This document shows positions 1-4,883 of a DNA stretch of 5,585 nt, piece after piece. The notes under the pieces are model-generated. The model ran no database searches. It had not been told where the DNA came from and saw only the letters and a list, made by a program, of their open reading frames with translations. Numbering within the stretch: position 1 is the stretch's first letter; each line of letters begins with the position of its first letter. A program made the translations under genes and the position numbers. The DNA lies in the NCBI GenBank assembly GCA_910578185.1, contig CAJTPN010000039.1, positions 1 to 5,585 on the forward strand, in the 5' to 3' direction. Origin of the DNA: an uncultured Acetatifactor sp. (GTDB taxonomy: Bacteria; Bacillota; Clostridia; Lachnospirales; Lachnospiraceae).

Positions 1-48
1 AACACCCAACAAAGCTGGGCGTATTGCAAGGCTTGGCGGGAAAGAAAG

Positions 49-256
49 ATGCCACCCAGAGATATGGGTTACTGTGAAATTGGGTGGCATAGGAAAGGAA
101 TTCTCAGGAAATAAGGTATTTGTGTGGGTGGCATGGATGTGAGCAAGGAAAAGTAACTCCTGATATCGAATACTCCGAATTTTTTATTCTGCCAGGGACA
201 GATGTGCTAAAAAGAAGAATGCCACCAAGGGGGGAAGTACGCCCGTTTGGTGGCAT
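49..256. repeat. Cluster of five ATGCCACC[C/A]A motifs forming two hairpins
   Basis: The motif ATGCCACCCA lies at 49-58 and its reverse complement at 81-90. A third copy in reverse orientation, identical over 10 bp, is at 125-134. The variant ATGCCACCAA is at 219-228 with its reverse complement at 247-256. The first and last pairs can each form a 10-bp stem with loops of 22 and 18 nt. In the second pair an inner GGG/CCC may lengthen the stem. On the - strand both hairpins are followed by pyrimidine-rich tracts (CTTTCTTT and TCTTCTTTTT), so they could act as leftward terminators. No convincing gene covers this stretch. Short + strand frames run through it (1-114 and 93-266), but without clear starts or any family I recognise. 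Function is unknown; the repeats themselves are seen directly. Confidence 0.75.
139..162 (+). repeat. Direct repeat, left copy (partner at 2018-2041)
   Basis: This 24-bp block, beginning GTGAG and ending CTG, matches 2018-2041 at 21 of 24 positions, and all three differences are transitions. The two copies flank the segment carrying the kinase and acetyltransferase genes and lie about 1.9 kb apart in the same orientation. They could be traces of a duplication or of a recombination event bracketing that cassette, or short conserved ends of two related decayed genes. Both contain the same short frame V-S-K-[E/K]-K-stop, which may be coincidence. Confidence 0.5.
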
Positions 257-264
257 ATGCAGTT

Positions 265-442
265 AAGGAATCACTTTAAGAAAATCTTATAGGCAGAGAA
301 AGAAAAAGTTTAAAGGTGGTCGGCATAACAGGGAACCGAGGAAGTGTGTTGTTCAGCATGACCGGAAGAAGTCGCTGTAATCGCACCCCAATATTTTCTG
401 AAGGGCGATCAGTTGTGCGGTGGTGGGATTGTATGGGCGCTA
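265..442 (-). pseudogene. Mobile-element debris with an IS66-like 3' end
   Basis: On the - strand the frame from 439 to 353 is open for 28 codons (RPYNPTTAQLIALQKILGCD, then YSDFFRSC and a TGA). It looks like real coding sequence, but TAG triplets stand immediately upstream (440-442) and nine codons further back, so it is a fragment. I do not recognise the protein. Downstream of it, the stretch around 265-325 aligns with 3910-3975. The two share a central GGCAGAGAA and, on its left, ACYTTAAGAAA. The second copy follows an IS66-type transposase fragment, so this stretch is probably the matching end of a related, older element. The assignment to IS66 rests only on that shared end. Confidence 0.35.
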
Positions 443-456
443 TGATGGGATATAAT
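429..456 (+). promoter_or_regulatory. Possible sigma-70-type promoter
   Basis: A perfect TATAAT -10 box lies at 451-456, with a poor -35 candidate TTGTAT at 429-434 (16-bp spacer). It points toward the small ORF at 483 and the kinase-acetyltransferase pair starting at 649, giving a leader of roughly 185 nt. It overlaps decayed mobile-element sequence, so it may be fortuitous. No better promoter is visible nearer the kinase gene. Confidence 0.3.
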
Positions 457-482
457 AAACACACCCCTATTTATGAATGGAC

Positions 483-584
483 ATGAGGAAATTTGATTAC
501 GAAAATTATTTCGAGCAGATTAAAACCATTCCGGAACCGATTATGATGAGCGAGCTTACGAAAGTAAAGCTGGATTTGAATTGA
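483..584 (+). CDS. Short doubtful ORF, 33 codons
   Basis: ATG at 483 opens a frame of 33 residues beginning MRKFDYENYFEQIKTIPEP and ending at TGA 582-584. The composition is protein-like (acidic and aromatic N-terminus, then SELTKVKLDLN), but there is no clear ribosome binding site in front of the ATG and I recognise no family. It may be the N-terminal stub of a lost gene that once stood before the kinase gene, a small leader-type peptide, or chance. It lies between a TATAAT box at 451-456 and the kinase start at 649. Confidence 0.25.
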   Translation: MRKFDYENYFEQIKTIPEPIMMSELTKVKLDLN

Positions 585-635
585 TTGTATGATATGATTT
601 TGGTGTTGCCGATGGCGGCAAAAACAAGAATTTAT

Positions 636-640
636 GGAGA
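636..640 (+). promoter_or_regulatory. RBS that selects the kinase start at 649
   Basis: GGAGA lies 8 nt before the ATG at 649. The alternative upstream ATG at 634 overlaps this site and has no good Shine-Dalgarno of its own, so the downstream ATG is preferred. Confidence 0.65.
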
Positions 641-648
641 ATCTTAAC

Positions 649-1251
649 ATGGCAAATTTAATTATAATATGTGGCCCTCAAGCAGTAGGGAAAATGACGG
701 TTGCGGAAAATCTGAGGGATAAATTGAAGTACAACATGATGATGAACCATGACAGCATAGAAGTGTCTGATAAGATATTTGGTTTTGGAACTCCGGCACA
801 AAAAGAGTTTAACGCGGCCTTTAGAGAAAAGGCTTTTGAACTTGCGGTAAAGCATGATGTCGATTTGATATTCACCTATGTTTGTGCTTTTGAGATGCCG
901 CAGGAGCGGTCGTATTTGTCGGGGGTGGCGGATCTATTTACAGCGAATGGCGGCAATTTTTATTTTGCCGAATTAAGTGCGAGTCTCGAAGCAAGACTTG
1001 AGAGAAATGAAACTCCTCACAGAATGGAGCGTAAAGCATCAAAAAGGGATATCGCATGGAGCAAATCCAATCTATTAAGAGACATTGAAAGGCATAGACT
1101 GAATTCAAATGATGGAGAAATATGGTTTCAGAATCATATTAAGATAGATAATACAAGTCTTCGTCCGGATGAAGTGGCAGATATGATCATAGAAAAATTC
1201 GGGCTTGTTGCAAATGAAAAGGAAGAAAAGGAATACCGTTTTGGCGTGTGA
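649..1251 (+). CDS. P-loop kinase-like ATPase (AAA family / small-molecule kinase fold)
   Basis: The 200-residue product starts MANLIIICGPQAVGKMT. A hydrophobic beta strand leads straight into a Walker A loop at residues 9-17 (G9, G14, K15), with Met at 16 and Thr at 17. That variant, GPxAVGKMT, is from memory normal for a group of small AAA or shikimate-kinase-like P-loop proteins, so it should not be counted as damage. A second hydrophobic strand, DVDLIFTYV, falls near residues 70-78. A basic stretch around residues 118-135 (ERNETPHRMERKASKRD) looks like the arginine-rich lid that holds phosphates in P-loop kinases. Predicted role: cytoplasmic NTP-dependent phosphoryl transfer to an unknown small substrate. 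The start at 649 is chosen over 634 because of the RBS at 636-640. The gene ends in TGA, and the acetyltransferase starts 20 bp later, so the two are probably cotranscribed. Length is typical for single-domain nucleotide or sugar kinases. The substrate cannot be read from the sequence. Confidence 0.8.
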   Translation: MANLIIICGPQAVGKMTVAENLRDKLKYNMMMNHDSIEVSDKIFGFGTPAQKEFNAAFREKAFELAVKHDVDLIFTYVCAFEMPQERSYLSGVADLFTANGGNFYFAELSASLEARLERNETPHRMERKASKRDIAWSKSNLLRDIERHRLNSNDGEIWFQNHIKIDNTSLRPDEVADMIIEKFGLVANEKEEKEYRFGV

Positions 1252-1259
1252 GTCTGTTT

Positions 1260-1264
1260 GGAGG
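1260..1264 (+). promoter_or_regulatory. RBS that selects the acetyltransferase start at 1272
   Basis: A perfect GGAGG sits 7 nt before the ATG at 1272. A GTG at 1248 in the same frame would overlap the end of the kinase gene and lacks such a site, so 1272 is preferred. Confidence 0.75.
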
Positions 1265-1271
1265 TGTTGTT

Positions 1272-1775
1272 ATGTGTTTGGAGATCAGAAAACTTAGCAT
1301 AGATGATGGATGTGATATCTACGAAATGCTTCAGGAATTACCCGCAGAAGAAAATGGATTCATCAATTCAGTGAACAACAAAACTTATGATGAGTACAAG
1401 GAATGGTTAAGAAGGTCAGCTAAAAACTCTGATCAGGTTGGTGTCATTGATGGATGGAAAGTCCCAGAAACTATTTTTTGGCTTTTGGAAAATAACAGCC
1501 CCGTAGGTTTTGGTAAAGTACGGCATTTCTTGACAGACGCCTTACTGGAAAACGGCGGAAATGTGGGATACACTATTCGTCCTTTCGCAAGGGGAAGAGG
1601 CTTGGGAAAGAAGCTCTTATCCTTTTTGATTGCTGAAAGCAAAGAAATTGGTGTGGCGAAATTACTGCTAACCATTCGAAATCAAAATATACCGTCTATC
1701 CACGTTGCATTGGCAAATGGAGGGAAAATAGAAAAAGTCACAGCAGACAAACACTATATTTGGATTGAACCATAA
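1272..1775 (+). CDS. GNAT-family N-acetyltransferase
   Basis: The 167-residue product transfers an acetyl group from acetyl-CoA to an unknown amine, in the cytoplasm. The diagnostic acetyl-CoA binding motif A is clear: strand NVGYTIRPF (residues 97-105), then the pyrophosphate-binding loop R107-G-R-G110-L-G112, then helix KKLLSFLIAESKEIG. A following strand, KLLLTIRNQN (130-139), and the segment PSIHVALANGGKIE (141-154) match motif B, where the conserved Asn and Gly pair is typical. The layout RHFLTDALLENGGNVGYTIRP recalls the GNAT subgroup annotated as predicted acetyltransferase COG3981; this is from memory. The start is ATG 1272 because of the GGAGG at 1260-1264. It lies 20 bp after the kinase gene and very likely shares its transcript. 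The pairing suggests two modifications of related small molecules, possibly detoxification or antibiotic inactivation, but that is inference. Confidence 0.88.
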   Translation: MCLEIRKLSIDDGCDIYEMLQELPAEENGFINSVNNKTYDEYKEWLRRSAKNSDQVGVIDGWKVPETIFWLLENNSPVGFGKVRHFLTDALLENGGNVGYTIRPFARGRGLGKKLLSFLIAESKEIGVAKLLLTIRNQNIPSIHVALANGGKIEKVTADKHYIWIEP

Positions 1776-1806
1776 CCGGAATTTAGCGGAGGAAATTGAT
1801 TGACTT

Positions 1807-2021
1807 ATGTTCAGAGTTGTGATGGGAATGACAGGCGGCGAGGCTCCTGATGAATCTGCGCCGATTCAGGACGGGTACCTGCCATTGCGGAGCGGGAGTT
1901 TGAGTACCAGAAAGAGATGCCGTGGCTGCTCCAGATTCCGTTCCCCAGGGAAGGGGATATACAGCCCCGTATTACCGTAATAGCATTACGGCAAACTCAT
2001 AAACGGAGAAAGGGATTGTGA
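1807..2021 (+). pseudogene. Frame-broken coding remnant of unknown family
   Basis: Two overlapping + strand frames carry protein-like sequence. The first runs from ATG 1807 to TAA 1978-1980 (57 codons, beginning MFRVVMGMTGGEAPDE). The second is open from 1854 to TGA 2019-2021 and reads AIAEREFEYQKEMPWLLQIP, then FPREGDIQPRITVIALRQTH and a basic tail. The second frame has no start near its beginning and looks like a genuine C-terminus. The first looks genuine only up to about 1875. One frameshift near 1870-1880 would join them into a single polypeptide of roughly 70 residues. GGAGG at 1788-1792 lies too far (14 nt) before ATG 1807 to be a good match. I do not recognise the family. Confidence 0.35.
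1975..1991. repeat. 7-bp perfect palindrome with 3-nt spacer
   Basis: CCGTAAT and ATTACGG flank AGC. The dyad is a candidate regulator or recombinase site, but it lies inside the frame-broken coding remnant and nothing around it shows a function. Confidence 0.4.
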
Positions 2022-2041
2022 GTAAGAAAAAGTAACTTCTG
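2018..2041 (+). repeat. Direct repeat, right copy (partner at 139-162)
   Basis: It matches 139-162 at 21 of 24 positions in the same orientation. It overlaps the last codon and stop of the remnant at 1807-2021 and stands just before the tRNA-Asn remnant, so it marks the right side of the segment that carries the kinase and acetyltransferase genes. Confidence 0.5.
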
Positions 2042-2056
2042 CTTTATCATTTACGG

Positions 2057-2128
2057 TTGCATATCCATCACTAGCAGAGCACTCGGCTGTTAATCGAGTT
2101 GTTGTAGGTTCGAGTCCTACTCAGGGAT
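2057..2128 (+). tRNA. tRNA-Asn (anticodon GUU) remnant with degenerate 5' side
   Basis: The 3' two thirds are well formed. The D-stem 3' strand GAGC is at 2077-2080. The anticodon stem CTCGG/TCGAG encloses the loop CTGTTAA, with anticodon GTT at 2089-2091. A five-base variable loop follows, then a perfect T arm GTAGG-TTCGAGT-CCTAC at 2104-2120 and the acceptor 3' strand TCAGGGA at 2121-2127. The 5' acceptor strand should read about TCCCTGA, but 2057-2063 is TTGCATA. The D-stem 5' strand at 2066-2069 (CATC) makes only two of four pairs. CCA is not encoded. This would not fold into a working tRNA, so it is a pseudogene or an attachment-site fragment. An IS4-family element is inserted about 50 bp downstream. 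Confidence 0.75.
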
Positions 2129-2181
2129 CGAAAGCTGCCGCAGGAATGGCGGCTACAAAGCCCGCAAGCCATGTGCTTACG

Positions 2182-2199
2182 CAATGTCATTAACTTAAG
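2182..2199 (+). repeat. Terminal inverted repeat, left (IS4-family element)
   Basis: CAATGTCATTAACTTAAG is an exact inverted match to 3762-3779. It is the end beyond the 3' side of the transposase gene. Confidence 0.85.
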
Positions 2200-2258
2200 A
2201 AAAGAAACAATACCAGATACCTTTATGCCCCCTTCATGGAAGAAAGGTATCCGGTATT
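2198..2258 (-). terminator. Terminator downstream of the transposase gene
   Basis: On the - strand, 2258-2243 pairs with 2224-2209 as a 16-bp stem with one G-U pair and an 18-nt loop. It is followed by GTTTCTTTTCTT. Read on the + strand, the same stem has an A-C mismatch and no T tract, so the orientation fits the transposase transcript, whose stop codon lies about 84 bp upstream of the hairpin. Confidence 0.7.
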
Positions 2259-2341
2259 GTTCTGGAAATCAATCCTGATATTTCATGCTATTTTGCTGTA
2301 TTTATCATGCCAGATGTATCCATGTTCTATAACTTTGCTGA

Positions 2342-3661
2342 TTAATAGGCCCTTTTATGCGTATTTGAATATTTTCCCGCAAGCTGCCCCTTTGTCCGGT
2401 GGTAATGGCGGTCTGGTTTTATTGGAACCAGATTTTGGCTGATGTCTTCATAGATCTGCTGGAACAGTTTATCCTGTTTCCGCGCGTCCCTTTCCAACAG
2501 AATATAGATCAGGTCATTTTTCAGTATCCCAATGCTTACTGTCCGGTTTATCATCATTTTATGTTTCCTGTGTTTTTCTTTTTCGTCCAATTCCGCCTCA
2601 GCAGCACGGATGATGTCCTCCGCAAGGTTGCTGATATAGATTGTGCTGTATATATCCTGCAGCAGCAAAATCGGCTTGGTCCCTGTGAAGTTCTCTATCT
2701 GCAGACGGTATTTCAGTGTCTCGTATGCCGTTTCAATCCCCCATCTCATATGGTACAGTTCCGCTATCTGCTGGCAGTCAAAGGTTTCGGTTGGCAAATT
2801 TGTGATGAGTACTTCTTCCTGGTTTTCCGGCAGCGGCACTTTAACCATCCGCAAGGTGATCTATCCAAGCGCTTCCATGCGCCGGCCAATATCTGTTCCC
2901 TGATAATGCCCGATGCGGTTCTTGTCCAGATAGATGTCCACCCATGTGTCCGGTGCCCACAAAGCAGCCTGCTCTTTTTTATAATCACTGGATTTGAGAC
3001 GCGCCAGAAATAAGATGTTTTTCTCCATCATCCGGATAAAGGCCGGGGTGGAGGGATACCCCCTGTCCATGAGGACCACAAACGGCTGTGATATGCCGAT
3101 TGTTTCTCGCACACGGTCAATCTGTTCTTCCGCAAGCCGCATTTCATCAAATTTACATTTACGGCAGTCACTCTCCAAAACCATCCGGTTCATGACATCA
3201 TACACACATCCAAGCCCTATGGATGCCTGGGGCTTTGTCCCTTTCCTACTGGATGTCCCGAATTCTTCCAGAGTTTCCTTTGTAGTAGGGATATTGATCC
3301 CTGAGCCGTCCGCGGCAAGCACTAGATATCCGTGGAAGGTAGAGAATCCGGGTTCCGCGTAAAAGTTCCTGTTATGATGGCGGTAGAGCTCATAAAAAGC
3401 CAGCGGGTTCAGCTTCATACGTTGTTTCAGATAGCCGGGCTTTGATATTTCCATTCCCAGATGCGCGGTTTTCATATAATTTCGTAGTTCCAGGCTCAAA
3501 GTAATCCCCTTTCGGTTGATCATGGTGAACAGAAGATCTTTCAGCGGCATTTTTCTGTTCCTTATAAAACAGGACGGATTCCCGTTTCTGCAAAAATCAT
3601 GGAATTCATCCTGATAGATTAAACTGATATCATAACAGGTACGTTTTTGAGAGTTTTTCAT
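2342..3661 (-). pseudogene. IS4-family DDE transposase interrupted by an in-frame TAG
   Basis: The gene reads leftward as 439 codons before the final TAA, a usual IS4-family length. Residue numbers start at ATG 3661 (MKNSQKRTCYD), preferred over the in-frame ATG at 3688 because GGCAGGTG precedes it at suitable spacing. The catalytic residues are visible: the first Asp at 118 (AADGSGINIP), the second at 199 (LMDRGYPS) and the third, Glu, at 310. The Glu sits inside the IS4 signature YHMRWGIETAYETLK, where Y303, R306, E310 and K317 have exact family spacing. Codon 267 is TAG (2861-2863). The frame continues without any shift as I-T-L-R-M-V-K-V-P-L into the C-terminal part, so this is a nonsense mutation. 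A C-to-T change from CAG would produce it. Without read-through the product ends before the catalytic Glu and should be inactive. Confidence 0.9.
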
Positions 3662-3703
3662 AAAATCACCTGCCTTAAGAAAAAACATCAGCTATTTACT
3701 TTT

Positions 3704-3709
3704 ATTATA
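3704..3709 (-). promoter_or_regulatory. -10 box of the transposase promoter
   Basis: TATAAT reads leftward at 3709-3704, about 43 bp before the preferred start codon at 3661. The -35 region is weak (TTCCTT at 3732-3727, 17-bp spacer) and overlaps the stem of the upstream terminator-like hairpin, as is common where insertion sequences limit their own expression. Confidence 0.45.
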
Positions 3710-3721
3710 CAGTAATAATAC

Positions 3722-3762
3722 AGAAAAAGGAACCTTTTACAATTCTAAATGTAAAAGATTCC
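3722..3762 (-). terminator. Terminator upstream of the transposase promoter (read-through block)
   Basis: On the - strand GGAATCTTTTAC (3762-3751) pairs over 12 bp, with one G-U, to GTAAAAGGTTCC (3740-3729). The loop is 10 nt and TTTTTCTG follows. It stands between the right end of the element and the transposase -10 box, in the position expected for stopping transcription that enters from outside. This is a known way for insertion sequences to avoid activation by flanking genes. Confidence 0.65.
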
Positions 3763-3779
3763 TTAAGTTAATGACATTG
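3762..3779 (-). repeat. Terminal inverted repeat, right (IS4-family element)
   Basis: CTTAAGTTAATGACATTG is the exact reverse complement of 2182-2199 and marks the end beyond the promoter side of the transposase gene. Confidence 0.85.
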
Positions 3780-3919
3780 TGTAATATCAAGGCTTTTCGG
3801 AGCCTACACCCACAAAAAAATATAATCAGAGTTATCACATTACGCAAAAAGCCGTCCGGCAAGTATGCCCTCCTGGCGGTATAAGGGATATGACATGGTG
3901 ACGTAAGTAATGAAGGTAC

Positions 3920-4190
3920 CACCTTAAGAAATTTTTACCGGCAGAGAAGGAACAGGCGGTTCAAAGATAATCGGTGGGAAGTAGCGAAAAAGAGATAGTG
4001 GGGATTGCAGAAACTCGGAATAGGAAAAGACCTTGCAAAAGAGGCGGCATATCGCGAAGAATAATACATGGACAATCCCATAAGCCGATGCCTGAAATAT
4101 AAGTATGACCTGAGATGATTAAGCTCTGCCAATTCGGAAACGCTGTAGATGATGGCCATTGCCTCGGCGCTTTTTAGATAATATGAAATT
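3920..4190 (-). pseudogene. IS66-type transposase, C-terminal remnant
   Basis: The - strand segment 4171-4094 encodes SAEAMAIIYSVSELAELNHL, then RSYLYF. This resembles the C-terminal block of IS66 transposases, where a Gly-Ala-x-Ala-Ser-Ala-Ile-Ile-Tyr-Ser core is followed by an Asn-x-Leu helix and a Tyr-x-Tyr-Phe. Just upstream, 4190-4173 gives NFILSK in a shifted frame, matching the Asn-Phe-Leu-Phe that normally precedes it. That implies a small frameshift near 4172. Downstream of about 4090 the sequence no longer resembles the family. The 3' part (3910-3975) matches the debris at 265-325 and probably represents the element's end. Everything upstream of 4190 is missing, replaced by the inverted repeat at 4191-4258. 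The rest of the transposase, including the catalytic core, is absent. Confidence 0.5.
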
Positions 4191-4258
4191 TGTAGTGCTG
4201 CCGGAGAAGAACAATACAAAGTACTTTAAGGTGTTCTTATTTTTCCGGCAGCACTGCA
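4191..4258. repeat. 68-bp inverted repeat (long hairpin)
   Basis: Positions 4191-4205 pair with 4244-4258 over 15 bp with one G-U. After a one-sided bulge, 4207-4213 (AAGAACA) pairs with 4232-4238 (TGTTCTT), leaving an 18-nt loop. The core arm reads GTGCTGCCGGA. No T tract follows on either strand, so it is not a standard terminator. It could still stop or stabilise the leftward transcript of the padR operon, whose last gene ends at 4368. The right arm and loop also contain CTTTAAGG and CCGGCAG, words shared with the two IS66-like end sequences near 275-300 and 3920-3945. So it may be derived from element ends. Confidence 0.7.
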
Positions 4259-4367
4259 GACAGTTGCTGTGAGATTAGCACTATCCAAAGTCAGAGTCTA
4301 TAGAGAGGAATGGGGTGCCAGATTCTTATTTTACAGATATCATATTGCTCGTCTTTTCTGAAAAATG

Positions 4368-4868
4368 CTATGCCAGATTTCCGTTGCTGTCGCAGGATAA
4401 AACGACATTGCAATTTATAGTATCAATGGTGATAAATAGAAACTTTTCTATAAAAACAGCCTCTCCTATTGCCTGATTCCCGGAATGGTATGTTAAAGCT
4501 GATTCATTTTGCCATGCCTCATCGGAGATGTCGATGTCGTAAGAATCATCTGTACAGGGGGCACTTATGCCGGGATTTACCATAAATGTTCCATGAACAG
4601 TAAAACGCCAGAGTTCAACCTTGTCCTCACTTAAGAAAATGTAATGTTTTGAACCGGATTTTGAATACGCTGATGTCCGTGTTGGGGAAGTTGATTCTTC
4701 TGTCACTATAATGGTAACAGAACTTCCATCTTCAAAATATTCGGTTGTTTCGTTGATGATTTTCTCATGAGCTATGTTGCCTGCTGCAGCGCAGGCAGAA
4801 AGAGAGGTGCTTGCAAATCCGACAGTCAGCATGGCGGTTGTCATTAACAGTGTCAAAAATTTCTTCAT
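4368..4868 (-). CDS. Small secreted or lipid-anchored protein of unknown function
   Basis: The 166-residue product begins MKKFLTLLMTTAMLTVGFAS. A short basic start, a long hydrophobic core, and then T-S-L-S-A-C follow. Leu-Ser-Ala-Cys with Cys26 fits a lipobox, so it may be a lipoprotein; alternatively, signal peptidase I could cut in the Ala-rich stretch after it. The mature part is acidic and Ser/Thr-rich up to about residue 70, then rich in predicted beta strands (HYIFL, VELWRFTVHGTFMV, EAVFI, FLFITIDTINCNVVLSC). Cys105, Cys153 and Cys159 could form a disulfide. From memory it resembles small exported proteins that follow PadR and HAAS-like genes in Lachnospiraceae and end in a similar L-[ST]-C-x(3)-G-x-[LS] tail. 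Start ATG 4868 is chosen over TTG 4883 because GGAGG (4881-4877) stands 8 nt before it. The gene ends in TAG and lies 15 bp after the HAAS-like gene in the same operon. The function is not known. Confidence 0.75.
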   Translation of the reverse strand: MKKFLTLLMTTAMLTVGFASTSLSACAAAGNIAHEKIINETTEYFEDGSSVTIIVTEESTSPTRTSAYSKSGSKHYIFLSEDKVELWRFTVHGTFMVNPGISAPCTDDSYDIDISDEAWQNESALTYHSGNQAIGEAVFIEKFLFITIDTINCNVVLSCDSNGNLA

Positions 4869-4876
4869 AGTTTTGT

Positions 4877-4881
4877 CCTCC
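4877..4881 (-). promoter_or_regulatory. RBS that selects the secreted-protein start at 4868
   Basis: GGAGG reads leftward at 4881-4877, 8 nt before ATG 4868. The TTG at 4883, which would add five residues before the signal peptide, overlaps this site and is therefore unlikely. Confidence 0.75.
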
Positions 4882-4883
4882 AA

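Larger units (their letters stand above)
2182..3779 (-). mobile_element. IS4-family insertion sequence, about 1.6 kb
   Basis: The element is bounded by perfect 18-bp inverted repeats and contains one transposase gene on the - strand with the IS4-type Y-(2)-R-(3)-E-(6)-K signature. Between the gene and each end lies a terminator-like hairpin (2198-2258 and 3722-3762). The similarity of the ends extends slightly outward: TTAC also precedes the repeat on both sides after one mismatch, giving 2177-3784. No convincing target-site duplication is visible: the flanks GTGCTTACG and TGTAATATC do not match as direct repeats. So either the flanks have diverged or been rearranged, or the true tips are slightly different. 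The transposase carries an internal stop, so this copy is probably immobile on its own but may be mobilised in trans. Confidence 0.85.

Noticed and set aside
49..256. CRISPR array
   Set aside because: The repeats are only 10 bp, alternate in orientation and have irregular spacing. No cas genes are present.
276..464. 62-codon - strand frame
   Set aside because: Protein-like sequence in this stretch is in a different - strand frame (439-353). This frame is a shadow with odd composition.
2399..3013. Long + strand open frame (204 codons) across the insertion sequence
   Set aside because: It lies antisense to the transposase, whose motifs are clear on the other strand. The + frame shows no recognisable domain.
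2994..3362. Another + strand open frame inside the insertion sequence
   Set aside because: It is antisense to the conserved DDE region of the transposase and shows no RBS or family features.
2342..3661. Programmed frameshifting in the transposase
   Set aside because: The two halves are in the same frame separated by one TAG, so no frameshift is needed.
3737..3922. 61-codon - strand frame across the right end of the IS
   Set aside because: It crosses the terminal inverted repeat, is rich in unlikely composition and has no RBS, so it is a chance frame. I see nothing definite at 3785-3919.
4259..4367. Gene or terminator between the secreted-protein gene and the inverted repeat
   Set aside because: I see no open frame, no hairpin with a T tract and no family similarity in this 109-bp gap.
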